From assembly GCA_964371405.1 (NCBI GenBank), contig CAYJLV010000009.1, positions 43,631-107,630 of the forward strand: DNA of 64,000 bases, written 5' to 3'. Shown piece by piece: positions 16,886 through 26,266 of this stretch. The stretch is from JAMHWF01 sp964371405. GTDB taxonomy: Bacteria > Pseudomonadota > Gammaproteobacteria > Burkholderiales > Burkholderiaceae_C. The stretch's first letter is position 1. The number at the start of each line of letters is the position of its first letter. The notes under the pieces are model-generated. The model worked only from the letters and a program-made list of their open reading frames with translations, was not told the origin of the DNA and ran no database searches. The translations under genes were made by a program, and so were the position numbers.

Positions 16886-18228
16886 GTGCGCTGCTCGAAG
16901 TGTCGCCCCGCCGCCCGGGCTGGGTCTTCGCGGCAACGCTCGGCCTGGCCGTCGTGGCGGCACTCTCGGGGCTCACCGGCTTCACGTGGGCCGACAGCTG
17001 GACGGCCGAGGACAAGGCGGTACTCGCCTCCATGAGCCTGGACAGGCTGCCGCCTCCGCCTCGCGATCCGTCCAACGCCGTGCAAGCCATGCCGGCCGCC
17101 GTGGCCCTCGGCAAGCAGCTCTTCGCCGAAGTCCGCTTCTCGCGCAACCAGTCGGTCTCGTGCGCCGGCTGCCACGCGCCCGCCCGCCAGTTCCAGGACG
17201 GCCTGGCGGTCGGCCAGGGCGTCGGCACGGGCACGCGGCGCACGATGCCCATCGCGGCAGGGGCGCACAGTCCCTGGCTGTTCTGGGACGGGCGCAAGGA
17301 CAGTCTGTGGTCGCAGGCGCTCGGGCCGCTGGAGGACGCGGTCGAGCACGGCAGCAATCGCACGCGGATCGCCAAGTTGCTGGAGGCCCACTACAAGGCC
17401 GACTATGAAGCCTTGTTCGGGCCGCTGCCCAGCCTGGCCGGCCTGCCCGACGATGCGGGGCCGCAAGGCGATGCGGCCCAGCGTGCGGCCTGGCAGAACA
17501 TGGCGTCGAACCGTCGCGAGGATGTGAACCGGGTGTTCGCGAACCTGGGCAAGGCCATCGCCGCGTACGAACGGACCCTCACGCCGGGCGAATCGCGGTT
17601 CGATCGCTATGTGCGCGCCGTCATCGCCAGGGATCCCGACGCTCAGCGCGCCATGTCGTCGCAGGAAGTCAGCGGCCTGCGGCTGTTCCTCGGCAAGGGC
17701 CAGTGCGTGACATGCCACAACGGGCCGCTCCTCACGGACCAGCATTTCCACAACACCGGCGTGCCGCCTCGCAATGCGGCACAACCCGATCGCGGCCGCG
17801 CCGCCGCGACCGCCAAGGCATTGCACGACGAGTTCAACTGTCTGGGCAAGTACAGCGACGCCGCGCCGGACGCTTGCCAGGAGCTTCGATTCATCGTGAC
17901 CGACGATCCGGGCATGGAGGGGGCCTTCAAGACGCCGGGACTGCGCAATGTCGCCGAGCGCGCACCCTACATGCATGCCGGTCAGTTCGCGACTCTCGAG
18001 GAGGCCGTTGCGCACTACGCGAAGTCGCCCGCCGCCGTCGTCGGGCATTCGGAGCTGGCCCATGAAGGACGCGGCCACGCGGAGCGCAAACCGATCCGCC
18101 TGTCGGCGTCGGAAGTCAGGGACATTGCGGCGTTCCTGCGCAGCCTGTCGGGCCCCATCCGGTCCGTCGTCGAGGCCAAGGACGACAACCACGCCGTGGA
18201 CGCTGGCATGACGCAGGCGATCCGGTAG
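16882..18228 (+). CDS. Di-heme cytochrome c peroxidase / MauG-like protein
   Basis: A 448-aa protein. An N-terminal membrane/signal segment spans about residues 13-35. Two c-type heme sites follow: CAGCH (about residue 94) and CVTCH (about residue 276). The rest of the bacterial CcP/MauG fold is present (QFQDGLAVGQG, FWDGRKDSLWSQALGP, FKTPGLRNVAERAPYMHAGQFATLEEAVAHY). Members reduce peroxide or oxidise a protein substrate. The neighbouring YtkA-like lipoprotein suggests a metal- or redox-linked substrate, which is inference. The start is set by the ATGA overlap with the upstream gene. Confidence 0.9.
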   Translation: MSALLEVSPRRPGWVFAATLGLAVVAALSGLTGFTWADSWTAEDKAVLASMSLDRLPPPPRDPSNAVQAMPAAVALGKQLFAEVRFSRNQSVSCAGCHAPARQFQDGLAVGQGVGTGTRRTMPIAAGAHSPWLFWDGRKDSLWSQALGPLEDAVEHGSNRTRIAKLLEAHYKADYEALFGPLPSLAGLPDDAGPQGDAAQRAAWQNMASNRREDVNRVFANLGKAIAAYERTLTPGESRFDRYVRAVIARDPDAQRAMSSQEVSGLRLFLGKGQCVTCHNGPLLTDQHFHNTGVPPRNAAQPDRGRAAATAKALHDEFNCLGKYSDAAPDACQELRFIVTDDPGMEGAFKTPGLRNVAERAPYMHAGQFATLEEAVAHYAKSPAAVVGHSELAHEGRGHAERKPIRLSASEVRDIAAFLRSLSGPIRSVVEAKDDNHAVDAGMTQAIR

Positions 18229-18339
18229 GCGCGCCCGGGCAGCCGGCTGCGCAGCGTGGCAGCCGGCAGGCGCAGGGGGTGCAGAGCTTCGCTATCCTTG
18301 CCCAGTGCAAGTGCGTGTCACGGATTGCGGGGGTCGATC

Positions 18340-19638
18340 TTGAGCGAGCGTCGTGCGACTCCCTGGTACCCCGGCTGGACCATCGTCGCCGCCGCCATGC
18401 TGCTGACGCTGCTGACCGTCGGCTTGCGCATGGGCATCGGCCCGTTCTTCCTGCCGATGGCGCACGACCTCGGCTTCAGCCGCAGCCTGCTTGCGGGCAT
18501 CGTCGCTGTCGGCATGTTCTGCTACGGGCTCGGCATGCCGCTGGCAGGCTGGCTGGTCGGCCGCTGGGGCACGCGGCCGGTGCTGCTGGTCGGCACGGCG
18601 ATCGTCGCGGTGTCGGCGGTGTGGACGGCGTTCGCGCGCGATGTGTTCACCTTCGGCCTCGCGTTCGGCGTGCTGCTGTCGTTCGGCCTGGCCTTCACCA
18701 GCCCGGTTGCGCTGACGCCGGTGCTCAGCCGCTGGTTCGTGCGCCGGCGCGGCATGGCGCTGTTCTTCCTGTCGACCGGGTCGATGGCGGGCATCGCCGT
18801 GATGACGCCGGTGCTCGCGTGGGCCATCGCGGCGGCGGGCTGGCAGACGGCGCTGCTCGGCTTCGCCGCGCTGTTCGTGGCCTTCTGCGTGCCGGTGGCG
18901 CTGTTCGTCATCCGTGACGACGCGCCCGCGCACGCCGATCTGCTGCCGCAGGAGCGGGCAGCGCCGGCGGCGCCCGCCGCGTCGCCGATCGCGGCAGCCG
19001 CTGCCGCGGTGCGCGACGACATGCGTCCGCTGCGCGTCGGCGAAGCCCTGCGCACCGTGCCGTTCTGGCAGGTCACGCTCGGCCTCTTCGCCTGCGGCTA
19101 CAGCATGAACCTGATCGGCACGCACGGCATCCCGATGCTGATGGACCACGGCTTCGACGCGGCGACGAGTTCGCTGGGCATCGGGTTGATCGGCTTCGTC
19201 GCCATCTTCGGCACGCTGGTGCTGGGGCGGCTCGCCGACATGCTGCCGCGCCGCAAGATCCTGGCCGCGATCTACTTCGTGCGCGGGCTGGGATTCGTCG
19301 CGTTGCTGCTGGTCGGCGCGCACTGGGAGCTGTACGCCGCGTCGGCCATCGGCGGGCTGGTGTGGGCCGGCAGCATCGCGCTGTCGTCGGCGATCCTGGC
19401 CGACGTCTACGGCGTCAAGCTCGTCGGCGTGCTCTACGGTCTGGCTTATCTCGTGCACCAGGTCGGCGGCACGATCAGCTCATGGCTTGGCGGCTGGGCC
19501 TACGACCGATTCGGCTCGCACTGGCTCGCCTTCGGCAGCGCCGCCATGCTGTTGTTCGTCGCCGCGGCGATCTCGTTGCGGTTGCCGCCGAAGGGCGCGG
19601 CGCTGACGGCGCCGCACCTGGTCGCGGCAGCGGGCTGA
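18340..19638 (+). CDS. MFS transporter
   Basis: A 432-aa inner-membrane transporter of the major facilitator superfamily with 12 predicted helices. The loop 2-3 motif appears as GWLVGRWGTRPVL, and its second-half repeat as GRLADMLPRRKIL. A cytoplasmic Ala/Pro-rich loop lies between helices 6 and 7. It resembles the monocarboxylate/oxalate-type branch, but the substrate cannot be assigned. I choose a TTG start at 18340 (SERRATPWYPGW), preceded by GCGGGGG. Upstream in-frame ATG codons would add a non-membrane extension. Confidence 0.85.
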   Translation: MSERRATPWYPGWTIVAAAMLLTLLTVGLRMGIGPFFLPMAHDLGFSRSLLAGIVAVGMFCYGLGMPLAGWLVGRWGTRPVLLVGTAIVAVSAVWTAFARDVFTFGLAFGVLLSFGLAFTSPVALTPVLSRWFVRRRGMALFFLSTGSMAGIAVMTPVLAWAIAAAGWQTALLGFAALFVAFCVPVALFVIRDDAPAHADLLPQERAAPAAPAASPIAAAAAAVRDDMRPLRVGEALRTVPFWQVTLGLFACGYSMNLIGTHGIPMLMDHGFDAATSSLGIGLIGFVAIFGTLVLGRLADMLPRRKILAAIYFVRGLGFVALLLVGAHWELYAASAIGGLVWAGSIALSSAILADVYGVKLVGVLYGLAYLVHQVGGTISSWLGGWAYDRFGSHWLAFGSAAMLLFVAAAISLRLPPKGAALTAPHLVAAAG

Positions 19639-19704
19639 TCGGCCGGGGCCGAGGCACCTGAGGAGGCCCCCAGCGGCTTCGACTGCGGCTTGGGCAGCGC
19701 GCGT

Positions 19705-20361
19705 TCAGCCCGCGCCGCCCTTGCGCATCACGACGTGCAGCGCGCGCTCGGTGGCGCAGCGCTCGACGACGCGGAATCCGAGCGCCGGCAGATCGATGCC
19801 CGCCAGCAGCGCCTCGCCGCGGCCGAGCAGCGTCGGCGCGATGGCGACGTGCATCTCGTCGACGAGGCCGGCCTGCAGGTATTGGCGCACCGTCGCGACG
19901 CCGCCGCCCAGCCGCACGTCGCGCCCAGCGGCAGCGGCGCGGGCGTGCGCGAGGGCCTCGTCGATGCCGCCGGTGACGAAATGGAAGGTCGTGCCGCCCT
20001 TCATCTCGAGCGGCGCGCGTGCGTGGTGCGTCAGCAGGAAGACGGGCACGCCGTAGGGCGGCGTTTCGCCCCACCAGCCCTTCCAGGTGTCGTCGGGCCA
20101 GGGCCCGCGCACCGGGCCGAACATGTTGCGCCCGAGGATCCACGCGCCGATGCCGTCGACGCTGCGCCGCATGTAGTCGTCGTCGGCGCCGGTGGTGCCG
20201 CCGTCCAGGCCCAGCACGCGCCGGCGGAAGGTCTGCGTCGGCAGCACCCATTCGTGCAGCGTCGCGCCGCCTTGTCCCAGCGGGTGCTGCAGGCTTTGTT
20301 CGGGGCCGGCGCCGTAGCCGTCGGCCGAGATCGAGAACGCCATCACCTTGAGCCCGGACAT
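19705..20361 (-). CDS. Dihydrofolate reductase-family (RibD C-terminal-like) protein
   Basis: A 218-aa cytoplasmic protein of the RibD_C/DHFR-like reductase superfamily. It starts LKVMAFSISADGYGAG, and continues with GRNMFGPVRG, PVFLLTHHARAPLEMKGGTTFHFVTGG and LLGRGEALLAGIDLP. Family members use NAD(P)H, and most have no known substrate. GGGAG precedes the ATG at a suitable distance. It is a monocistronic gene. Confidence 0.85.
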   Translation of the reverse strand: MSGLKVMAFSISADGYGAGPEQSLQHPLGQGGATLHEWVLPTQTFRRRVLGLDGGTTGADDDYMRRSVDGIGAWILGRNMFGPVRGPWPDDTWKGWWGETPPYGVPVFLLTHHARAPLEMKGGTTFHFVTGGIDEALAHARAAAAGRDVRLGGGVATVRQYLQAGLVDEMHVAIAPTLLGRGEALLAGIDLPALGFRVVERCATERALHVVMRKGGAG

Positions 20362-20442
20362 GCGTCTGTCTCCCCATTGCTCGGCCATCGCTGCCGCTCG
20401 GGCGAGAATCGCACGATCGAACCCCGTGCAGGCAGTCGCCCC

Positions 20443-20694
20443 ATGAATGAACCGGTTTCTCCAACGCCCCCGCTGCCCGACCGCCTGTCGACCGACCCGC
20501 GCAGCCCGCATCACGTGGCTGCCGTGTTCGAGCACGACGTCGGCATCCGCCTCAACGGCAACGAGCGCCACGATGTCGAGGAGTACTGCATCAGCGAAGG
20601 CTGGATCAAGGTGCCCGCCGGCAAGGCGCGCGACCGCCGGGGCCAGCCGCTGCTGATCACGCTCAAGGGCCGGGTCGAGGCGTTCTACCGCTGA
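20443..20694 (+). CDS. DUF3297 family protein
   Basis: An 83-aa protein matching the DUF3297 family: PDRLSTDPRSPHHVAAVFEHDVGIRLNG, then RHDVEEYCISEGWIKV and the end KGRVEAFYR. Function unknown; the family is widespread in Proteobacteria. Its last 10 bp overlap the end of the convergent acetyltransferase gene. Confidence 0.88.
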   Translation: MNEPVSPTPPLPDRLSTDPRSPHHVAAVFEHDVGIRLNGNERHDVEEYCISEGWIKVPAGKARDRRGQPLLITLKGRVEAFYR

Positions 20695-21251
20695 GCGCGC
20701 TGCGGGCGCTGCAGGGGCCGCAGCGCCCGCATCACGGTCGCGTCGCCCGAGTCGCGTTCGGTGCGAAAGCCGAGCTTGCGCGCCAGCGCCAGCATGGCGT
20801 GGTTCTCGGCGAGGATCCAGCCTTCGATCGCGGCGTAGCCGTCGTGCCGCGCGCGGCGCAGCAGGCTTTTCATCAATTCGCGGGCGAGTCCGCTGCCGCG
20901 CCAGTCCTCGGCCAAGGTGATGGCGAACTCGCAGGTCAGGCCCGCGGCGCCGGCGGCATTGCGCGGGCCGACGTATTGCGCGGCGCCGACGATGTCGATG
21001 CCGTCGGGCGCCGGGATCGTCGCGACGAACGTGAAGTCGAGGCCGGGGCGCGGATGCGTGCCGCGCTCGACCGAAGCTTCATCGAGCCGGCTGCGGTGCT
21101 GCATGAAGCGGTGGTAGCGCGATGTGACCGACAGGCGCTCGAACGCCTGAATGATCTCGGCCGCGTCGCCGGGGGCGATGGCCCGCTGGATGACTTCGCG
21201 CCCGTCGCGCAGCACGAGGCGGCGCGGGCGGTAGGGCGCGGGCGCGTCCAC
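20685..21251 (-). CDS. GNAT-family N-acetyltransferase
   Basis: A 188-aa acetyltransferase. The acetyl-CoA pocket is seen in CEFAITLAEDWRGSGLARELMKSLLRRA (motif A), and EGWILAENHAMLALARKLGF is the C-terminal acceptor-side segment. It resembles the stand-alone acetyltransferase domains fused to acyl-CoA synthetases in protein-acetylating enzymes (RLSVTSRYHRFM). The stop of this gene overlaps the convergent DUF3297 gene by 10 bp. It lies 2 bp downstream of fadD, so it is probably in one operon with it. Confidence 0.85.
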   Translation of the reverse strand: MDAPAPYRPRRLVLRDGREVIQRAIAPGDAAEIIQAFERLSVTSRYHRFMQHRSRLDEASVERGTHPRPGLDFTFVATIPAPDGIDIVGAAQYVGPRNAAGAAGLTCEFAITLAEDWRGSGLARELMKSLLRRARHDGYAAIEGWILAENHAMLALARKLGFRTERDSGDATVMRALRPLQRPQRAQR

Positions 21252-21253
21252 GG

Positions 21254-22942
21254 TCAGGCGCTGCCGGCTGGGGTGGCCACCGGGGCGTCGCGCAACTCGC
21301 GGCGCAGGATCTTGCCGATGTTCGTCTTGGGCAGCGGTTCGCTGCGGAACTCGACGATGCGCGGAATCTTGTAGCCCGTCAGGTGCTGTCGGCAGTGCGC
21401 GAGCACCTCGTCGGCCGTGACTGTCGCGTCACTGCGCACGACGACCGCCTTGACCGCCTCGCCCGAGCGCTCGTCGGGCACGCCGATCGCGCCGGCCTCG
21501 AGCACGCCGGGGTGCATCGTCAGCACGTCCTCGATCTCGTTGGGGAACACCTTGAAGCCCGAGACGACGATCATGTCCTTCTTGCGGTCGGTGAGGCGGA
21601 TGTTGCCGTGCTCGTCCATCGAGCCCATGTCACCGGTGCGCAGCCAGCCCTCGGCGGTGAGCACCTTGGCTGTCTCGTCGGGTCGATTCCAGTAGCCGCG
21701 CATCACCTGCGGTCCGCGCAGGCAGATCTCGCCGACTTGGCCCGGCGCGACGGGTCGGCCGTCGTCCTCGAGCACGGCGGCCTCGGTGCTGGGCAGCGGA
21801 ACGCCGATGCGGCCTGTCCATTCGTCGATCGTCACCGGATTGGCGATCGCCACCGGCGCGCTCTCGGTCAGGCCATAGCCCTCGACGAGGGGCACGCCGG
21901 CGCGCTCCTTCCAGCGGTGAGCGACGACGTGCTGCACCGCCATGCCGCCGGCCACCGCGAGTTTCAGGCGACCGAGGTCGACGGCGGCGAAGCCCGGCGC
22001 GTCGAGCAGGGCGCGAAACAGCGTGTTCACGCCGATGATCGCCGTGAACGGCCGCTGCCGCAGCGTATGCACGAAGGCCGGCAGGTCGCGCGGGTTGGCC
22101 ACCAGCACGGTGCACGCGCCCTTGCTGAAGAACGACAGGCAGCCGGTCAGCGCGAACACGTGGTACAGCGGCAGCGGGATGACGACGGTTTCCTCGCCGT
22201 CCTTCAGGTTGGGCGACATCCACGCCGCCACCTGCAGCACGTTGGCGACCATGTTGCCGTGCGTCAGCATCGTGCCTTTGGCCACGCCCGTCGTGCCGCC
22301 GGTGTACTGCAGGAAGGCGAGGTCGCCATGGCCGAGCGCGACGTCGTCGAGCGCGTGCCCGCGGCCCGCCGCCAGCGCGTCGCGCCAGGTGATCGCGCCG
22401 TCGAGCCGCCACGGCGGTACCAGCTTCCTGACGTACTTGACGACGGCGTTGACGAGCCAGCGATTCGGCGCGGGCAGCAGGTCGCCGACCTGCGTGGTGA
22501 TCACGGTGCGCACAGGCGTCGACGCCATCACCTCGGCCAGCGTGTGCGCGAAGTTCTCCAGCACGACGATCGCCGTCGCTCCCGAGTCGGCGAGCTGGTG
22601 CGCGAGCTCGCGGGGCGTGTACAGCGGATTCGTGTTGACGACGACCATGCCCGCGCGCAGCGCGCCGAACAGCGCCACCGGGTACTGCAGCAGGTTGGGC
22701 ATCATCAGCGCGACGCGCTCGCCGCGCCGCAGGCCGGCAACCTTTTGCAGCCAGGCCGCGAAGTCGCGGCTCGACGCGTCGAGCTGCCGGTAGGTGAGCA
22801 CGGCGCCCATCGAGTCGTAGGCCGGCCGGTCGGCGAAGCGCGCGCAACTCGACGCGAGCATGTCCTTGAGCGACGCGAAGCGGTCGATGTCGACGTCGAC
22901 CGGCACGCCGGGCGGGTACTGCGCGAGCCAGGACTTGTCCAT
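21254..22942 (-). CDS. fadD: Long-chain fatty acyl-CoA ligase
   Basis: A 562-aa AMP-forming ligase activating fatty acids to acyl-CoA for beta-oxidation. The ATP-binding P-loop is YTGGTTGVAKG (residues 213-223). Further motifs are YGLTESAP, the hinge segment GWLRTGDMG, and the C-terminal catalytic lysine in KTNIGKILRREL. Length and order match FadD. It starts at MDKSWLAQYPPG, as FadD proteins do. The gene for a GNAT acetyltransferase starts 2 bp after its stop; protein acetylation often controls this enzyme class, so a regulatory link is possible. Confidence 0.93.
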   Translation of the reverse strand: MDKSWLAQYPPGVPVDVDIDRFASLKDMLASSCARFADRPAYDSMGAVLTYRQLDASSRDFAAWLQKVAGLRRGERVALMMPNLLQYPVALFGALRAGMVVVNTNPLYTPRELAHQLADSGATAIVVLENFAHTLAEVMASTPVRTVITTQVGDLLPAPNRWLVNAVVKYVRKLVPPWRLDGAITWRDALAAGRGHALDDVALGHGDLAFLQYTGGTTGVAKGTMLTHGNMVANVLQVAAWMSPNLKDGEETVVIPLPLYHVFALTGCLSFFSKGACTVLVANPRDLPAFVHTLRQRPFTAIIGVNTLFRALLDAPGFAAVDLGRLKLAVAGGMAVQHVVAHRWKERAGVPLVEGYGLTESAPVAIANPVTIDEWTGRIGVPLPSTEAAVLEDDGRPVAPGQVGEICLRGPQVMRGYWNRPDETAKVLTAEGWLRTGDMGSMDEHGNIRLTDRKKDMIVVSGFKVFPNEIEDVLTMHPGVLEAGAIGVPDERSGEAVKAVVVRSDATVTADEVLAHCRQHLTGYKIPRIVEFRSEPLPKTNIGKILRRELRDAPVATPAGSA

Positions 22943-23035
22943 GGGTCGCAGTATGCCGAGTTGCCGATCGAGACTGTGAGGCTTTAGGCGGCTCGGGTTG
23001 CCCGACGGCTGAATGTACGGGCGGCGCCCTGAGAG

Positions 23036-24454
23036 TCAGAACCGCTTCATCAGCCCCAGCATGCGCCGCATCCGCGCGCTGTAGGGCGGCAGGAACATCG
23101 CCATGCCGTTGACGCGCGACTGCCGGAACACCGGCTGCAGCTTGCTGAAGGTGTCGAAGCCCCACTGCCCGTGGTAGTGGCCCATGCCCGACGCGCCGAC
23201 GCCGCCGAACGGCAGGTCGTCCTGCGCGATGTGCAGCAGCGTGTCGTTGACCGTCACGCCGCCGGCGGGCAGGCCCTGCAGCGCGCGCTCGGTGCGTGCG
23301 GCGTCACGGTCGAACCAGTAGAGCGCCAGCGGGCGCGGCCGTGCGGCGACATGGGCGATCGCGTCCTCGATGCGGTCGTAGGGCACGAGCGGCAGCACCG
23401 GGCCGAAGATCTCGTCGCGCATCGCGGCCGTGTCGGCGGGCGCGTCGACCAGCAGCACGGGCGCGAGTCGGTGGCGCGCGTCGTCGCGTGCCGCGCCTTC
23501 GAACAGCGCTTCGGCGCGTGCGCCGCGAGCGGCGGCTTCGTCCACCGCGTCGGCGAGGCGCCGGTACTGGCGATCGTTGACGATGCTGCAGTAGTTCGCG
23601 TCGTCCAGGCCGCGCGGATAGCCGCGCCGCGCTTCGCGGCGCGCCGCGGCGACGAAGGCGGCGACGCTTTCGCGCGGCAGCAGCACGTAGTCGGGCGCGA
23701 TGCAGGTCTGCCCGGCGTTGAGCAGCTTGCCGGTGACGATGCGCTGCACCGCGTGGTCGAGCGGATAGCCCGGCGCGACGATCGCCGGCGACTTGCCGCC
23801 CAGCTCCAGCGTCACCGGCGTCAGGTTGGCGGCGGCGGCGCCCATCACCTTGCGGCCCACCGCCATCGAGCCGGTGAACAGCAGGTGGTCGAATGGCAGT
23901 GCGCTGAACTGCGCCGCCACGTCGGCGCCGCCGGTGACGACGCACACCTCGTCGGGCGCGAAGACCGCTGCGACGAGGCGCCGCATCAGCAGCGCGAATT
24001 CGGGCGTGAACTCCGAGAGCTTGACCATCGCGCGGTTGCCCGCGGCGAGCGCGGCGACGAGCGGGCCGATGCCCAGGTAGAGCGGGTAGTTCCACGGCAC
24101 GATGATCCCGACCACGCCGAGCGGCTGCGGCAGCACCTGCGCGCGCGCCGGCAGGAACCACTTGCCCACGCCGGCGCGGCGCGGCCGCATCCAGCTCCGG
24201 CCGTGGCGCAGCGCGCCCTTCACGGCCTCCAGGCTGGGCCAGACTTCGGCCAGCTCGGTCTCGATCGCGGGGCGGCCGCCGAAGTCGGCGTCGATCGCGC
24301 GGGCGATCGCGGCCTCGTGCTCGAGCAGCAGGCGCTGCAGCCGGCGCAGGCGGTCGGCGCGCTCGTTCCAGGCGGGGAACGGCGCCTCCGACCAAGCGGC
24401 ACGCTGGCGCTCGAAGGCGAGCGCCAGGTCGGCGGGGGCGTCGTTCATTTCCAT
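23036..24454 (-). CDS. Aldehyde dehydrogenase (coniferyl aldehyde dehydrogenase-like)
   Basis: A 472-aa NAD(P)-dependent aldehyde dehydrogenase. The catalytic glutamate is in LELGGKSPAIV and the catalytic cysteine in NAGQTCIAPDY. PWNYPLYLGIGPLVAALAAGNRAMVK is the cofactor-binding segment. The sequence style, with an extended membrane-like C terminus (FLPPYSARMRRMLGLMKRF), matches the coniferyl-aldehyde/fatty-aldehyde branch. Either aromatic or fatty aldehyde is possible, and the FadD neighbour favours fatty aldehydes. The start could be MEMNDAP (24454) or MNDAP (24448). Confidence 0.88.
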   Translation of the reverse strand: MEMNDAPADLALAFERQRAAWSEAPFPAWNERADRLRRLQRLLLEHEAAIARAIDADFGGRPAIETELAEVWPSLEAVKGALRHGRSWMRPRRAGVGKWFLPARAQVLPQPLGVVGIIVPWNYPLYLGIGPLVAALAAGNRAMVKLSEFTPEFALLMRRLVAAVFAPDEVCVVTGGADVAAQFSALPFDHLLFTGSMAVGRKVMGAAAANLTPVTLELGGKSPAIVAPGYPLDHAVQRIVTGKLLNAGQTCIAPDYVLLPRESVAAFVAAARREARRGYPRGLDDANYCSIVNDRQYRRLADAVDEAAARGARAEALFEGAARDDARHRLAPVLLVDAPADTAAMRDEIFGPVLPLVPYDRIEDAIAHVAARPRPLALYWFDRDAARTERALQGLPAGGVTVNDTLLHIAQDDLPFGGVGASGMGHYHGQWGFDTFSKLQPVFRQSRVNGMAMFLPPYSARMRRMLGLMKRF

Positions 24455-24688
24455 GCGCGCATCGTAGGCGGTGCGCGCGGCGGCGTGTGGAGTGCGCGCC
24501 CCAATCCGTGGCGGCGACGAACGTCCTCCCCGACAGTGAAGCAACGTGCCCTGCACGCCGGGCCGCTCGGCAGTTCGGGCCCGACGCGGCGCAGCAGCCT
24601 GTCATCGTTGGTCCCGCAGCGCCCCCACACTTGCGCGTCGGCGCGCGCCGACGCAGTATCTGCAGCCGCCTTCCGAAACGGAGCCACC

Positions 24689-25372
24689 ATGCACCGCCGT
24701 CGTTTCACGTCCAGTCTGATCTCGTTCGCAGGCCTGTCGGCGCTTTCCGCACCCGCGCGCGCGGTCAGCGACAGTGACGCCTCGCTCGGCATCCGCACTG
24801 CGCTCGAGCGCGGCGCCGTCGCGGCCGTCGGGCTGCTCGGCCGCGCCGACGGCTTCCTCGGCAACCCGAAGGTGCGCATCCCGCTGCCGAGCTTCCTCGA
24901 TGACGCCGCACCGCTGCTCAAGGCAGCCGGCCAGCAGCGCCGCATCGACGAGCTGGTGACGGCGATGAACCGCGCCGCCGAGGCGGCCGTGCCCGAAGCC
25001 AAGACATTGCTCGTCAACGCCGTCAAGTCGATGAGCGTGAGCGACGCGCAGCAGATCCTGACCGGCGGCGACGACGCGGCGACGCAGTTCTTCGCGCGCA
25101 GGACGCGCGAGCCGCTCGGCGTGAAGTTCCTGCCGATCGTGACGCGCGCGACGCAGAAGGTGGCGCTGGCCGAGAAGTACAACGCGCTCGCCGGCAAGGC
25201 CTCGTCGTTCGGGCTGCTCAAGCGCGAGGACGCCAACCTCGAAAGCTACGTGACGGGCAAGACGCTCGACGGCCTGTACCTGATGATCGGCGAGGAAGAA
25301 CGCAAGATCCGCCGCGACCCGGTGGGCACCGGCAGCGCCGTGCTCAAGCGCGTGTTCGGCTCGCTGCGCTGA
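24689..25372 (+). CDS. DUF4197 family exported protein
   Basis: A 227-aa protein with a short twin-arginine-like/Sec signal (MHRRRFTSSLISFAGLS...ARA) and the DUF4197 domain: GIRTALERGAVAAVGLLGRADGFLGNPKVRIPLP, ILTGGDDAATQFFARRT, and NLESYVTGKTLDGLYLMIGEEERKIRRDP near the end. The family is periplasmic or lipid-anchored with unknown function. GGAGCC precedes the ATG. It is convergent with the IclR regulator gene. Confidence 0.88.
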   Translation: MHRRRFTSSLISFAGLSALSAPARAVSDSDASLGIRTALERGAVAAVGLLGRADGFLGNPKVRIPLPSFLDDAAPLLKAAGQQRRIDELVTAMNRAAEAAVPEAKTLLVNAVKSMSVSDAQQILTGGDDAATQFFARRTREPLGVKFLPIVTRATQKVALAEKYNALAGKASSFGLLKREDANLESYVTGKTLDGLYLMIGEEERKIRRDPVGTGSAVLKRVFGSLR

Positions 25373-25387
25373 CGGCGCGCGGCGACT

Positions 25388-26119
25388 TCATGGCGCACCC
25401 TCGTACGCACGCGCGTCGCCGCCGAGGGTCGCCGTGAGCTGCGCGGCCTGTTCCAGCAGGACCTTGCGGATGGCGGCGATCTCAGCGTCGGCGAAGCGCG
25501 ATTCGGGACCCGAGACGACGAGCGTGCCGGCGAGCTGCTGGTCAACGCCGAACACCGGGCAGATCACCGCGGCGGCGCCGGAGACGCGCTTGCTGTGGCG
25601 CGCGACCATGACGAACTGGCGCCGCAGCGCGGCGTTGCGCTGACCCGGCGCACCGAGGAACGCGGTGAGCATGCGCGAGCCGGCGCTGCCGTCGATCGGG
25701 AAGCTGTCGCCCTCAGCTACGCCGGCGTCGCGGATCGCGCGCGGCGACTCGACGCGGTGCAGGCAGGTGTCGCGCTCGCCGTCGCGGATGTAGAACGACG
25801 CGGATTCGCCGGTGCGCTCGACGAGGCGCTGCAGCGCCGGCACGACCGCATCGCCGAGCCGGAACGACTGCTGGTAGCTGCGCCCGAGCTGGAACACGGC
25901 CGGCCCGAGGCGGTAGCGGCCGTCGTCGATGCGCTGCAGGAAGCCCATGCGCAGCAGCGAGGCGCACAGCCGAAGAATGGTGCTCTTGTAGAAGCCCGTC
26001 GCGGCGGCCAGCTCGGCCAACGACAACGTGCCCGCGCCGGCGCCGAACGCAACGAGCAGCGTCAGCCCGCGCTCCAGCGCGGCGACTCCGGCCGTGTCGG
26101 CAGGTGCGTGTTCGCTCAT
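25388..26119 (-). CDS. IclR-family transcriptional regulator
   Basis: A 243-aa regulator with an N-terminal winged helix (ALERGLTLLVAFGAGAGTLSLAELAAATGFYKSTILRLCASL) and a C-terminal effector domain (SASFYIRDGERDTCLHRVES, GSAGSRMLTAF). It is transcribed divergently from the UbiD/Bug/UbiX operon with 147 bp between the starts, and that gap holds two palindromes. IclR members usually sense small aromatic or organic acids, so control of the decarboxylase operon is the simplest reading. An in-frame ATG upstream at 26161 would extend the protein into the palindrome region and is less likely. Confidence 0.9.
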   Translation of the reverse strand: MSEHAPADTAGVAALERGLTLLVAFGAGAGTLSLAELAAATGFYKSTILRLCASLLRMGFLQRIDDGRYRLGPAVFQLGRSYQQSFRLGDAVVPALQRLVERTGESASFYIRDGERDTCLHRVESPRAIRDAGVAEGDSFPIDGSAGSRMLTAFLGAPGQRNAALRRQFVMVARHSKRVSGAAAVICPVFGVDQQLAGTLVVSGPESRFADAEIAAIRKVLLEQAAQLTATLGGDARAYEGAP

Positions 26120-26147
26120 CGTGGTTTTCCCTCGGGCGGCGGAAGGG

Positions 26148-26206
26148 TTGACCTGCGTCAAACACGACGCCGGTCGCGGCCAGTCTAATTTCAGAATGAT
26201 GTTCTG
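26148..26206. promoter_or_regulatory. Candidate operator palindromes between iclR-type gene and ubiD-type operon
   Basis: Two perfect inverted repeats lie in the divergent intergenic region: TTGACctgcGTCAA at 26148-26161 and CAGAAtgatgTTCTG at 26192-26206. The second is followed by another half-site, CAGAAC, at 26212-26217. IclR-type dimers bind short palindromes in such positions. Which of the two is used is unknown. Confidence 0.55.
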
Positions 26207-26266
26207 TCAAGCAGAACGCTTCCAGCGAATGATTGCCGGATCGCCGGCGCAACCCGAAGACCTGCC